From Methanohalophilus sp. RSK (GTDB lineage: Archaea > Halobacteriota > Methanosarcinia > Methanosarcinales > Methanosarcinaceae): a stretch of DNA of 64,000 nt. Under the pieces are notes generated by a model. The model did not search any database, was not told where the DNA came from, and saw only the letters and a list, made by a program, of their open reading frames with translations. This document shows positions 9,196 to 17,836 of this stretch, in pieces. The stretch lies in contig NZ_RDSK01000012.1 in the NCBI RefSeq assembly GCF_003722075.1, positions 124,001-188,000 of the forward strand. The letters are read 5' to 3'. The position numbers and the translations under genes were made by a program. Each line of letters starts with the position of its first letter. The first letter of the stretch is position 1.

Positions 9196-9978
9196 TTAGC
9201 AGATCCGCAACCAATAAGAATAAGTGTCCTGTACAGCGGGGAATTCGGGAAAAAGGTGCTGGGCAATCTCATAAATTCCGATCAGTTCTGCGCATCCTGC
9301 GGGGAAGCCTGCGATCACTGTCGACAGGGACGCAAATCCTATTCCGGGTTCCTTACAGAAATCCATGAACTGCCCGCAGATCTGCCTGAATTTGTAGAAG
9401 AGCCGGAAGAATACCTGCCTGCTGACCTGAAACCCTGTGACCTGCTCCTTGCAATGGACCTGCATCCTGACCTGTTTGCTATCCTGCCAACAGTTGCGAA
9501 AAAAGCACATGCAAAAGGCGTGATTGCACCTGTTGAAAATCCCAAACTTGCCCCGGCAGGCCTTGTCCGCCAGGTTGCAGAAAAACTACAGAACGAGGGA
9601 ATCGAATATGCTTTCCCCAAGCCATTTTGCAGCCTTGAGAAAACAGGCCAACCTGTGATTGATAGATTCGTGGAGATGGGATTTGGTAAACCCAATATCG
9701 AAATAGTACTTGATAATGAGGAAATCACAACCGCACGGGTAATCAGGGATGCCCCCTGCGGATGCACATGGTTTGTTGCCCGTAAACTTGTCTATACCGA
9801 AGCTGTAGATTTCAAGGAGACAGTTTCCTCTGCCCACCATGCATATCCCTGTACTGCAAGTATGGATAATGATCCTGAAATCGGGGACACCATATTGCAC
9901 AAAGCAGGCTATATTATCCGGGAAAGTGTGGACTCTGCACTGGATAATGCACAAAAGGAGAATTCAAATGCCAGATAA
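9196..9978 (+). CDS. DUF166 family cysteine-rich protein; start codon unusual
   Basis: Member of the methanogen DUF166 family, some members of which carry an old thymidylate synthase label that I would not transfer. A CX2CX3CX2C cluster (CASCGEACDHC) lies near the N-terminus, with more Cys in APCGCTWF and AYPCTAS, which suggests an iron-sulfur or zinc protein. The frame encodes a plausible first beta strand (PIRISVLYSGEFGKK) upstream of the first ordinary start, GTG at 9256. No ATG/GTG/TTG exists between that point and the stop at 9169. AGGGGGT at 9183-9189 sits 6 bases before TTA at 9196, so I place the start there tentatively. First gene of a four-gene cluster; an A-box TTTATATAAT is near 9138. 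Confidence 0.75.
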   Translation, partial: LADPQPIRISVLYSGEFGKKVLGNLINSDQFCASCGEACDHCRQGRKSYSGFLTEIHELPADLPEFVEEPEEYLPADLKPCDLLLAMDLHPDLFAILPTVAKKAHAKGVIAPVENPKLAPAGLVRQVAEKLQNEGIEYAFPKPFCSLEKTGQPVIDRFVEMGFGKPNIEIVLDNEEITTARVIRDAPCGCTWFVARKLVYTEAVDFKETVSSAHHAYPCTASMDNDPEIGDTILHKAGYIIRESVDSALDNAQKENSNAR

Positions 9979-10300
9979 CAAGAAAATAGCAGTAGTTCGC
10001 TGTGCTATCGTTGCAGAAGCCTGCCCGGGAATAGGGTGTTTCAAGGCATTCAATGAAAAAACAGTTGCTTTTAGTGATTACGATGAAAATACAGAAATGA
10101 CCGCATTTTTCACATGCGGCGGATGCCCGGGGAGAAGGGTGTTCAGGCTTGCCCGGTCCCTGAAAAAATACGGAGTGGAAACAGTACATCTCAGTTCCTG
10201 TATGCAGATGGAAAATTATCCGCAATGTCCCCATGTGGACTCAATAAGGCAGACCCTGGAAAATGCAGGTATTGAAGTTGTGGAAGGTACACATCATTAA
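9968..10300 (+). CDS. CGGC domain protein
   Basis: Small (110 residues) cysteine-rich protein of the CGGC family, whose members are thought to bind metal. Function is unknown. Cysteines fall in RCAIVAEACPGIGCF, FFTCGGCPGRRVF, LSSCMQM and QCPHVDS. The C-terminal half resembles a Rossmann-like alternation ending GIEVVEGTHH. It overlaps the end of the DUF166 gene by 11 bases, which implies translational coupling. It is followed by a ferredoxin gene with a perfect AGGAGGT site. The set looks like a redox or metal-handling unit (inference). Confidence 0.85.
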   Translation: MPDNKKIAVVRCAIVAEACPGIGCFKAFNEKTVAFSDYDENTEMTAFFTCGGCPGRRVFRLARSLKKYGVETVHLSSCMQMENYPQCPHVDSIRQTLENAGIEVVEGTHH

Positions 10301-10313
10301 AGGAGGTTTGAAA

Positions 10314-10697
10314 ATGGTAAATCGGATGATAGTCAAAATCGATGAGGAAAAATGTAATGGTTGTGGAAAATGTGTCAGCCCCTGTGCCGAGGGTGCAATC
10401 CAGATAATAGACGGTAAGGCTAAAGTCGTATCTGAAGAACTGTGCGATGGCATGGGTTTTTGTATCGGAGTCTGTCCACAGGACGCAATATCAATTGAAG
10501 AAAGGCAGACCATGGATTTCAATCCACAGGCAGTCAAAGAAATGCAGGAGAAAAACCATAAAGACACCGAAGCCGGATCAATAAACTGCTTTAAGTGTGG
10601 CAAAGATGAAAACGAGAGATACCTGATGCCCCTGAGACATGGAAAAGAAAGCATCTGGGTCTGTACCCGCTGTCTGCCTGCACTCATTCATGGTTAA
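10314..10697 (+). CDS. Ferredoxin-type 4Fe-4S protein with C-terminal CxxC pair
   Basis: Electron-transfer protein of 127 residues. The first cluster motif is complete (CNGCGKCVSPC). The second reads CDGMGFCIGVCP, where Met occupies the usual second cysteine position, a known subfamily pattern that may hold an incomplete or unusual cluster. The C-terminal third adds CFKCG and CTRCLP, a zinc-ribbon-like or further metal site. Start ATG 10314 is set by AGGAGGT 7 bases upstream. It lies between the CGGC gene and the GXGXG protein gene and is probably a partner of both. Confidence 0.9.
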   Translation: MVNRMIVKIDEEKCNGCGKCVSPCAEGAIQIIDGKAKVVSEELCDGMGFCIGVCPQDAISIEERQTMDFNPQAVKEMQEKNHKDTEAGSINCFKCGKDENERYLMPLRHGKESIWVCTRCLPALIHG

Positions 10698-10707
10698 AGG
10701 TGGAAAC

Positions 10708-11670
10708 ATGATCACGATCGAACTATCAAATCAGCCGGACAACCTCTGTGACTATACTTACAACTTTTGCTGGAATAGTGATTTCAACCCGGATTCTCTC
10801 ATCCCCTACCAGCAAGGCACAGATTACACATACAGGGAAATAGTCGATCATCTCAAAAAGGAAGGTACTGTACAGATTATAGGTGATGTCGGAAAAAGGT
10901 TTGCACAGGGAATGGGCACCAGCATATCCCATCTTGGAGGCAACGGTAAGACAGAAAATGCAGGCAACATCATAATCGACGGTAACGTTGGCGCTGAAGC
11001 AGGGATGGGGATGGTAGCCGGCAACCTATACATAAAGGGCGACATCAGGGAACCCATGGGAAATATAGTGGAAGTGGAATCCGATAGGGAAGGATATCGC
11101 AAATTCGTGTCAATCACGGAATTGGTCTGCAAGGAATTGCAGGAAAAACTTCTGCTAAACAAACTGGAAGGAAATAATCTCCTGCTCAATGATGGAATCC
11201 TGCGCAATACCCTGGCAGCCCGTTGCAACTGTGAATCCAGCATAACAGTAGAAGGAAATACAGGCAACGGAAGCGGATTGCTGATGGAAAGAGGAATGTT
11301 GCTAATCAAAGGGGATAGCGGCATGAATACTGCAGCCCATCTCAATGGTGGAACAGTTTACGTAGAGGGTAAATGTGAAGCCTTTGCCGGTGCATACATG
11401 AAAAACGGAATACTGCTGACAGAGGATGCAGGCAGCCATGTCGGGGCGGATATGAAAGGCGGGACCATATATTCAAAGAAAAAGGCCAATATTGACCCAC
11501 CTGCAAATAAAGGGAAAATCGGCCGCGAAGATATACGCACAATAAGGAAACTCACAGATGCCGGCAGATTCGAGGTTTTGCGTTACAACAAATATGAAAC
11601 CGGGGAAGAAGGCAAATATATAACGATCAAGATGCGTGACGGCTCCCTGGTCAGAAGACCCGTGGATTAA
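10708..11670 (+). CDS. GXGXG-repeat protein related to FwdC / glutamate synthase alpha C-terminus
   Basis: 320-residue protein with repeated Gly-Asn-x-Gly turns typical of the right-handed beta helix shared by formylmethanofuran dehydrogenase subunit C and the GltB C-terminal domain (for example IIGDVGKRFAQGMG, GNVGAEAGMGMVAG, GNTGNGSGLLMERG). Two helical-repeat blocks flank a middle segment rich in Leu and Asn (about residues 140-185). It is longer than FwdC, and no FwdA, FwdB or FwdD gene is nearby, so it is probably not FwdC itself. Start ATG follows AAAGGTGGA. Last gene of the DUF166 cluster. Confidence 0.82.
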   Translation: MITIELSNQPDNLCDYTYNFCWNSDFNPDSLIPYQQGTDYTYREIVDHLKKEGTVQIIGDVGKRFAQGMGTSISHLGGNGKTENAGNIIIDGNVGAEAGMGMVAGNLYIKGDIREPMGNIVEVESDREGYRKFVSITELVCKELQEKLLLNKLEGNNLLLNDGILRNTLAARCNCESSITVEGNTGNGSGLLMERGMLLIKGDSGMNTAAHLNGGTVYVEGKCEAFAGAYMKNGILLTEDAGSHVGADMKGGTIYSKKKANIDPPANKGKIGREDIRTIRKLTDAGRFEVLRYNKYETGEEGKYITIKMRDGSLVRRPVD

Positions 11671-11842
11671 AACTTTTCAACTTTCGACCGGATCGATCAA
11701 TTGGGATCTGATACAGCAGATTCTCCATCCTTTATAGGTCAACTGTAAATTATGTAAAATCCCACTTTTGCAACAGTTACATCGAATGAAGACTCCAGAA
11801 TTATTATAAAATAAAAGCAAACAATAAAAGCAGGTGATAATA

Positions 11843-12256
11843 ATGGAATGCTTATTTTGCAGGATCATAAATGGAGAAGTTCCCTCACATAAAGTGTATG
11901 AAGATGAACATTCCTATGCTTTTTTGGACATCTATCCGACATCCAGAGGCCATACCGTCGTCCTGCCAAAGGAACACATAACCAGTTTTCTGGAAATGAA
12001 CGAGGAAAACACAGCCGAATTATTCGCTTCTGTCAACAGGATCGCTAAAAAAGTCATCGCAGTTACTGATGCACCAGGAGTTAATATTGGGATTAACAAT
12101 GGTCTGGTCGCCGGGCAAACTGTACCTCATGTCCATGTGCATATAATACCCCGTTATGAAAATGATGGTGGGGGGTCAATGCATACCATCGTAGATTCCA
12201 ACCCTGACAGAGAGGAACTCGAACAACTGGCAGCCAGTATATATTCCAGATTTTGA
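11843..12256 (+). CDS. HIT family nucleotide hydrolase/transferase
   Basis: Histidine-triad protein that hydrolyses nucleoside phosphoramidates or dinucleoside polyphosphates. The 137 residues include N-terminal CLFCRIINGEVP, the conserved YAFLDIYPTSRGHTVVLPK segment and the catalytic triad in HVHVHIIPR near residue 100. Cys pairs near the N-terminus may bind zinc with a later His. The start at 11843 follows GGTGA; an in-frame start at 11834 is less well placed. It stands alone after a 172-base gap in which I see only AT-rich promoter-like sequence. Confidence 0.93.
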   Translation: MECLFCRIINGEVPSHKVYEDEHSYAFLDIYPTSRGHTVVLPKEHITSFLEMNEENTAELFASVNRIAKKVIAVTDAPGVNIGINNGLVAGQTVPHVHVHIIPRYENDGGGSMHTIVDSNPDREELEQLAASIYSRF

Positions 12257-12300
12257 AAAAGAAAGAGAAAAGGCAATAAACAAGCCCAACGGTATACCTA

Positions 12301-13467
12301 ATGATGCAATTTTCAACTTCGTTGCTTAAGGAGGAAAGGGGGAGTACACTACCCCTGATAGCAATATTATTCCTCCTGATTGGTTTTGTTCTCGGGATCA
12401 GCCTGACTACCGTGCTTTATGATGAGGCAAGTCTGGGAAGCACACAAATTAATGAACATGAGAGTGATGTTACCGGCGTAATCAATATCAATGGCACCGC
12501 CGAGGAGACCTATGAAGAACTTTACAAACTTGTTTTTGACTCGGTCGTCTCCATAAGGGCTGAAGGGGAAATCGACGGAGACCAATTCAGAAGTGGCGGA
12601 TCGGGGTTTCTTTATGATGCAGAAGGCCATATCATAACGAACCAGCATGTCGTGGAAAATGCTGATTCCGTAGAAGTATATTTCAGCAACGGGGTTGCAA
12701 TGGATGCTGAGATCACGGGTACCGATATATATTCTGATATTGCGGTATTAAAGGTCGATGAAGTACCTTCTGATGATAACTGCCAACCCTATCCTCTGCC
12801 AATGGCCAACTCATCCAGGATAAATCCTGCCCAGATGGTGATGGCTATAGGTACGCCTTTCGGACTTGAGGGGAGTGTGACTCATGGAATCGTCAGTGCC
12901 ACGGGCAGGACAATGCCGACAACAAACGGATTTTCCATTCCCAACGTGATACAAACTGATGCACCGTTAAATCCGGGGAATTCGGGAGGTCCCCTCATTG
13001 ATCTATCAGGGGAAGTGATTGGGGTCAACCGTGCACGTAGCGGAGATAATCTGGGTTTTGCTATACCTTCCAATAAAGCCCGGATGGTTGCCGATGCCAT
13101 AATAGAAGAAGGAGAATATGAACATTCCTGGATCGGTATACAGATGCTACCTGTAAGTCCCCGAGCAGCAGATTTCATGGACCTTAATGATGAGGCAGCC
13201 AGAGGAGTAATGGTCGTGGTTGTTGTGGAAGACGGACCTGCCGAGGATACCGGGCTGAAAAGTGCAGAAGAAGTAAAGATCAATGACGAAATAATCTTCA
13301 TCAACGGGGATATCATCGTAGGAGTCGACGGGGTTGAAGTCTACAACAGTGACCAGATCATAGCACATATAAGTGAGAAACAGCCGGGTGACGAGATAGA
13401 ACTTGAGTATTACAGGGATGGGGAAAAAATGACAACACAACTTGAACTTGGCGCGCGCCCGGAATGA
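12301..13467 (+). CDS. Membrane-anchored HtrA/DegP-like serine protease with PDZ domain
   Basis: Quality-control protease facing the cell exterior. A single N-terminal membrane helix (LPLIAILFLLIGFVLGISL, residues 17-35) is followed by a trypsin-like domain. The triad is His in IITNQHVVENAD, Asp in SDIAVLKVD and Ser in NPGNSGGPL. One PDZ domain occupies roughly residues 270-388, ending in ELELGARPE. Length (388 residues) fits a one-PDZ DegS-like form. The two consecutive ATG codons leave the exact start open by one residue. It converges with the flavoprotein gene across a 103-base gap. Confidence 0.93.
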   Translation: MMQFSTSLLKEERGSTLPLIAILFLLIGFVLGISLTTVLYDEASLGSTQINEHESDVTGVININGTAEETYEELYKLVFDSVVSIRAEGEIDGDQFRSGGSGFLYDAEGHIITNQHVVENADSVEVYFSNGVAMDAEITGTDIYSDIAVLKVDEVPSDDNCQPYPLPMANSSRINPAQMVMAIGTPFGLEGSVTHGIVSATGRTMPTTNGFSIPNVIQTDAPLNPGNSGGPLIDLSGEVIGVNRARSGDNLGFAIPSNKARMVADAIIEEGEYEHSWIGIQMLPVSPRAADFMDLNDEAARGVMVVVVVEDGPAEDTGLKSAEEVKINDEIIFINGDIIVGVDGVEVYNSDQIIAHISEKQPGDEIELEYYRDGEKMTTQLELGARPE

Positions 13468-13570
13468 ATAAGTCAAATAATGCTTGTTTAGACTGGAAAA
13501 AATAGAGTTGATGAATACGCATTTTCATACGCTGGAAATGCACATCCAAAAGCCGGAAATTAATGGCTGC

Positions 13571-14146
13571 TCAACCATTAATCTTTTTCATAATCCAGGC
13601 CATGTTCTGCCCAAGGTTTTGCATCGTCTGCATTCCTTCTGTATCAGACTCTACATCCCCGGGGGCAAGCCCCATACCTATATTCCAGTAACTTGAACCC
13701 GGTACAACCATCTGGGAGATTAAGAAAAAATGGTTGATGGAATCAAATACATGAAGGGCGCCTGCTCTCCTGACAGCCACAACCGCTGCTGCGACCTTAT
13801 GTTTGAAAAGTTCATCATTTGCTTTCCCGACAAAACCCGCCCTGTCAATCAGGGCTTTTGTTTCCGTAGTCAGATCAGCAAAGTATGTAGGGCTTGCAAT
13901 AATTATGCCATCAGCCTCAATCATCTTTTCGATACATTCATTGATCAGGTCACTGGATATGACACATCGGCGGTCCTTGTTCTCAAAACACTTCATGCAG
14001 GCAGTACACCCCATTACAGGGATGCCTCCCAGCTGAATCAGTTCGGTCTCAATTCCTTGTTTTTCGAGTTGTGAAAATACATTTTTGACGAGCTTTGCGG
14101 TGTTCCCGTCTTCCCTGGGACTTCCATTGAATGCTACAACCTTCAT
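13571..14146 (-). CDS. Iron-sulfur flavoprotein (Isf-like), NADPH-dependent FMN reductase fold
   Basis: Flavodoxin-like redox protein of 191 residues. The FMN phosphate loop is GSPREDGNT (residues 8-16). A compact cysteine motif C47-X2-C50-X2-C53-X7-C61 ([15 protein letters not shown]) binds a 4Fe-4S cluster in Methanosarcina Isf proteins, which use it in oxidative-stress electron transfer. [10 protein letters not shown] is the usual second flavin contact. Start ATG 14146 follows GAGGGT. It is divergent from the ArsR gene, with A-box-like sequence TTATATAG on this strand near 14200. Confidence 0.92.
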   Translation of the reverse strand: MKVVAFNGSPREDGNTAKLVKNVFSQLEKQGIETELIQLGGIPVMGCTACMKCFENKDRRCVISSDLINECIEKMIEADGIIIASPTYFADLTTETKALIDRAGFVGKANDELFKHKVAAAVVAVRRAGALHVFDSINHFFLISQMVVPGSSYWNIGMGLAPGDVESDTEGMQTMQNLGQNMAWIMKKING

Positions 14147-14290
14147 TATAATACCCTCTTTGCCTTTAGACAATATATTTCCAATATTCACCCACCTATA
14201 TAACAACTATACTCTATTCACCCGAATCATTTAGATAAGTAATGGAGAAGGAACTTTAAGGTTCGTTTTTCCATGCTGCAGAGAAAAAGA

Positions 14291-14304
14291 TTCATATATA
14301 TGAA
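14291..14304. promoter_or_regulatory. Perfect 14-base palindrome before the ArsR gene
   Basis: TTCATATATATGAA lies 12 bases before the ATG at 14316. It could serve as an autoregulatory site for the ArsR-type repressor or as a symmetric A-box; the sequence alone does not decide. Confidence 0.4.
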
Positions 14305-14315
14305 GGATTGATCAT

Positions 14316-14669
14316 ATGTTCATGGATAATTCAGCCTGCAAACGCGTGGATAAGAACCAGATTGAAAAACTCACAATTCCCCCGCCTGAAACGATTACCC
14401 GCATGTCTGCCATATTTCAGGCACTGCAATCATCCGCACGTCTGAATATCCTGTTCTTACTCAAAGACAGGGATATGTGCGTATGTGAACTCAGTGAAGC
14501 ACTGGAAGCCTCACAGTCTGCAATATCCCATAACCTGCGGGTACTACGCCAGCTAGACCTTGTGAGGGTCAGGAAAGAGGGACGTTTTGCGGTCTACTAC
14601 ATTGCAGATGAACATGTCAGGCTGTTGATAGAAATGTGCAGACAGCATATTATCGAGGAATACCGATGA
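14316..14669 (+). CDS. ArsR/SmtB-family winged-helix metal-responsive regulator
   Basis: Transcriptional repressor released by metal or metalloid binding. The 117 residues have the ArsR HTH with the metal motif DMCVCELSEAL (alpha3-type CxC) and recognition helix SQSAISHNLRVLRQLDLV, followed by the wing VRKEGRFAVYYIAD. A second possible site is the C-terminal MCRQHIIEEY. The stop overlaps the ATG of the permease gene (ATGA), so it is co-translated with its probable target. A perfect palindrome lies just upstream. Confidence 0.92.
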   Translation: MFMDNSACKRVDKNQIEKLTIPPPETITRMSAIFQALQSSARLNILFLLKDRDMCVCELSEALEASQSAISHNLRVLRQLDLVRVRKEGRFAVYYIADEHVRLLIEMCRQHIIEEYR

Positions 14670-15772
14670 GCGTTGCACAGAGCTTTATGGAAGTTCTGGC
14701 AGGAATAATACATGAGACCTGGTACCTTTTCGAAGAGGCTGCACCCTATCTTTTCCTCGGCTTTGGGATTGCGGGGCTGCTGGAACTTGTGGTTTCCAAT
14801 GAGAAGATTATCGGGCATCTCGGCAAAGGGGCCGGGAAATTCAGTTCGGTCCTCAAAGCTTCGATTGCCGGTATTCCCCTGCCCCTATGTTCCTGTGGTG
14901 TGATACCTGCGGCAATGTCCCTGAAAAAGAGAGGGGCAAATAATGGTGCCACCCTGTCCTTTTTGATTTCGACTCCCCAGACCGGAGCTGACTCAATCGC
15001 AATCACCTATGCCCTGCTCGATCCCATTATGACAGTATTCAGGCCTGTTGCTACCTTCATAACCGCGGTAGGAGCAGGAATTACAAGCAATATTATGGAA
15101 AAGGACAGGACAAATACGCTCTCAAATCCCATTATGCTTTCAAAAAAGGAAGATGCAACAAATCAGGGTTGTGATTGCTGCGGTGATGATTGCGGGCAAG
15201 CATCCCTGAAAGAGCGAGCCATTGATGCCATAAAATATGCTTACGTGGAACTGCTGGGAGATATTGCAAAGTGGCTCATTGTGGGGCTGCTGATAGCAGG
15301 AGTGATTTCCTATATCGTCCCGGAGGAAGTTGTGGGAGGCTACCTTGGAGGCGGGATCGGTTCCATGATCTTGATGCTTTTTGTAGGGATCCCCCTTTAC
15401 ATATGCGCCACCGCTTCCACACCCCTGGCAGCCGCCCTTATCGCCAAAGGGATGAGCCCGGGTACCGCTTTTGTGTTCCTGCTTGCAGGGCCGGCTACCA
15501 ATGCTGCAACCATTACAATGGTTACGAAGTTTTTGGGCAAAAAGGCTGTTACCATTTATCTTGCAATGATAGCCCTCTTTGCGCTGGTATTTGGGATGTT
15601 GCTCGACCTCATATACATTAGATTGGGAATAGAGGCAACGACCATTGCGGGAAGTGCAAGTGACCTGCTGCCTGCAGAAGTGAAAACATTCTTTGCGTTG
15701 CTCCTGGCAATAATGATCACCTATTCCCTGATACAGAGAAGGGAAAATGATGAATGCCAGGATTGCTCCTGA
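14666..15772 (+). CDS. Permease of the SO_0444-like Cu/Zn efflux family (DUF318/ArsP superfamily)
   Basis: Inner-membrane metal exporter of 368 residues with about ten hydrophobic helices. Hallmarks are LPLCSCGVIPAAMSLKKRG near residue 75 and FLISTPQTGADSI just after. A central hydrophilic loop carries the Cys/Asp-rich GCDCCGDDCGQ, a likely metal-binding stretch. Its mirror half has ICATASTPLAAALIAKG and GPATNAATITMV. It overlaps the ArsR gene by 4 bases, which supports metal- or metalloid-dependent control. The substrate (Cu, Zn or an arsenical) is not settled. Confidence 0.88.
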   Translation: MSVAQSFMEVLAGIIHETWYLFEEAAPYLFLGFGIAGLLELVVSNEKIIGHLGKGAGKFSSVLKASIAGIPLPLCSCGVIPAAMSLKKRGANNGATLSFLISTPQTGADSIAITYALLDPIMTVFRPVATFITAVGAGITSNIMEKDRTNTLSNPIMLSKKEDATNQGCDCCGDDCGQASLKERAIDAIKYAYVELLGDIAKWLIVGLLIAGVISYIVPEEVVGGYLGGGIGSMILMLFVGIPLYICATASTPLAAALIAKGMSPGTAFVFLLAGPATNAATITMVTKFLGKKAVTIYLAMIALFALVFGMLLDLIYIRLGIEATTIAGSASDLLPAEVKTFFALLLAIMITYSLIQRRENDECQDCS

Positions 15773-15825
15773 AACGCCGAGGTAATTATAAAGCATCTTA
15801 ACCCAATCTTAAAATGGGGTTTTGT

Positions 15826-17604
15826 ATGGATAAAGAGGATAACACAATCGAATCCAAATTGTCCGCCAATGGAAAAACATTGCTGGAAAAGCGCTACCTT
15901 TTAAGGGATGCACAAGGCAAAATCGCAGAAGAGCCCGGCGAGTTGTTCCGCAGAGTTGCAAAGGCTATTGCCAGAGTTGACAGCAGCTACGGATACAGTG
16001 TGGAAAGGACTGAAGATAATTTTTATCAGGTAATGGCAGATCTGGAATTTCTTCCCAATTCCCCAACCCTCATGAACGCGGGCACCGAACTGGGGCAACT
16101 GAGTGCGTGTTTTGTGCTGCCTGTGGAAGATTCCCTGAAAAGTATCTTCAAGTCCCTGCAGGATATGAGCCTCATCCACCAATCCGGCGGTGGCACAGGA
16201 TTTTCCTTTTCAGACCTGCGACCGGAGGGGGATCCTGTGCGCTCCACAGAAGGCGTGGCTTCCGGGCCCCTTTCCTTTATGACGATCTTTGATAAAGCAA
16301 CGGATGTGATCAAGCAGGGCGGCAGGCGCAGGGGAGCCAATATGGGGGTGCTGAGAGTTGACCATCCGGATATTTTCAAGTTCATCGGGGCCAAGGAAAA
16401 GGAGGAAATGCTGCACAATTTCAATCTCTCAGTGGGCGTGACGGATGAATTTATGGAGGCTGTCAGCCAGGACAGGGATTATGCCCTTGTAAATCCCCGA
16501 ACAGGTAAAGTTGAGAAGAGATTAAAGGCACGGGATGTGTTTGACCGGATAGTGACCTGCGCCTGCCAGACCGGAGATCCCGGCCTGCTTTTCCTGGATG
16601 AGATCAACCGCAGACATCCCATGAGTGCAATCGGCACAATCGAGAGTACAAACCCCTGCGGAGAGGTGCCTCTTTTGCCCTATGAATCCTGCAACCTCGG
16701 CTCGATCAACCTGGCACGGATGGTTAAGGAAGGGGCTATCGACTGGGACAAATTGAAGAAAACTGTCCATACAGGAGTGCATTTCCTGGATAATGTGATC
16801 GATGCCAACAAATACCCCCTCCCGGAAATCGAGCAGAGGACAAAACAAAACCGAAAGATAGGCCTGGGTGTTATGGGATTTGCCGCCATGCTGGCACGCC
16901 TGGGCATTCCTTATGATTGTGAGGAAGGAATTGAGACAGCGGAAGAAGTGATGAAGTTCATCCGGGCAGAAGCCGTGCAAAAATCTGTGGAACTCGGTGA
17001 GAATCGGGGCAGTTTCCCGAATTTCCACAGGAGTGCTCTTGCAAAGGATTATCCTGCAATGCGCAATGCAACGGTGAATACAGTGGCCCCCACAGGCAGC
17101 CTGAGCATAATTGCAAATACTACGTCAGGAATTGAGCCGATGTTTGCCCTCACCTACCAGCGCAATGTAATGGGAACCCGGCTGACAGAGATTGATCCTG
17201 TTTTTGAGGAGATGGCAAGGAGACATGGATTCTACAGCAAACAGTTGATGGAGGAAATCGCCGAAACCGGATCTCTCCAGAACAGCCCGAATGTCCCCAA
17301 AGAGACCAGACAGGTCTTTGCCACCGCCCTGGAGATCCAACCCCGGTGGCATGTGAGGATGCAGGCGGCTTTCCAGAAGCATGTGGATAATGCTGTTGCC
17401 AAGACCGTGAACCTGCCCAATGAGGCCACGGTGGAAGCTTTCCGGGAGATCTACATGCTGGCCTACCGGTTGAAGTGCAAGGGAATTGCTGCTTACCGTT
17501 ATGGAAGCAAGGCAGAGCAGGTGCTGGAGATCGGGGGGACCGGGAAGAATAGGGATGACAACAATGGAACAGTAAAGGCCTGTACGAAAAACGGATGTGA
17601 ATAA
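15826..17604 (+). CDS. nrdJ: Adenosylcobalamin-dependent ribonucleoside-diphosphate reductase (class II)
   Basis: Oxygen-independent enzyme making deoxyribonucleotides with a B12-derived radical. It is about 592 residues. The active-site loop has STNPCGEVPLLPYESCNLGSIN with radical-carrying Cys and Glu, LSACFVLPVEDS supplies a redox Cys, and NTVAPTGSLSII binds substrate phosphate. The C-terminus ACTKNGCE supplies the swinging cysteine pair. No ATP-cone is present. ATG 15826 is preferred over 15814 because an A-box AATTATAAAG near 15784 puts transcription start close to 15815 and GGGG lies 7 bases before it. Confidence 0.94.
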   Translation: MDKEDNTIESKLSANGKTLLEKRYLLRDAQGKIAEEPGELFRRVAKAIARVDSSYGYSVERTEDNFYQVMADLEFLPNSPTLMNAGTELGQLSACFVLPVEDSLKSIFKSLQDMSLIHQSGGGTGFSFSDLRPEGDPVRSTEGVASGPLSFMTIFDKATDVIKQGGRRRGANMGVLRVDHPDIFKFIGAKEKEEMLHNFNLSVGVTDEFMEAVSQDRDYALVNPRTGKVEKRLKARDVFDRIVTCACQTGDPGLLFLDEINRRHPMSAIGTIESTNPCGEVPLLPYESCNLGSINLARMVKEGAIDWDKLKKTVHTGVHFLDNVIDANKYPLPEIEQRTKQNRKIGLGVMGFAAMLARLGIPYDCEEGIETAEEVMKFIRAEAVQKSVELGENRGSFPNFHRSALAKDYPAMRNATVNTVAPTGSLSIIANTTSGIEPMFALTYQRNVMGTRLTEIDPVFEEMARRHGFYSKQLMEEIAETGSLQNSPNVPKETRQVFATALEIQPRWHVRMQAAFQKHVDNAVAKTVNLPNEATVEAFREIYMLAYRLKCKGIAAYRYGSKAEQVLEIGGTGKNRDDNNGTVKACTKNGCE

Positions 17605-17613
17605 ACGATATCC

Positions 17614-17619
17614 AAAAAA
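17614..17619 (-). terminator. Oligo-T terminator of tRNA-Gln
   Basis: Six T residues on the minus strand lie directly after the tRNA 3' end, the usual archaeal RNA polymerase stop signal for a tRNA. Confidence 0.45.
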
Positions 17620-17623
17620 GTAA

Positions 17624-17699
17624 TGGTAGTCCCGCCCGGATTCGAACCAGGGTCTTCGGCTCCAAAGGCCGAAAGGATTGACCACTACCCTACGGGACT
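17624..17699 (-). tRNA. tRNA-Gln (anticodon TTG)
   Basis: Read on the minus strand, the acceptor stem AGTCCCG/CGGGACT pairs fully and the D-arm contains TAGGGTAGTGG. The anticodon stem TTCGGC/GCCGAA holds loop CTTTGGA, so the anticodon is TTG. The T-arm is CCTGGTTCGAATCCGGG. Discriminator A is followed by a genome-encoded CCA (17624-17626). No intron. Confidence 0.95.
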
Positions 17700-17836
17700 G
17701 CTACTGTTCACTGTGATAATCGCATAATCCTACTTAATTTTTATGTAAGAGGGGGTGCTTATTTCCTGATATAAGGTTAAATTTGCGGCTATTCTGCCCG
17801 GCGGTTGCCAGCAGATCATTGTGTGGGAGGGAATAC

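Noticed and set aside
10708-11670. Calling the GXGXG protein FwdC
   Set aside because: Too long, a different middle segment and no other fwd/fmd genes nearby.
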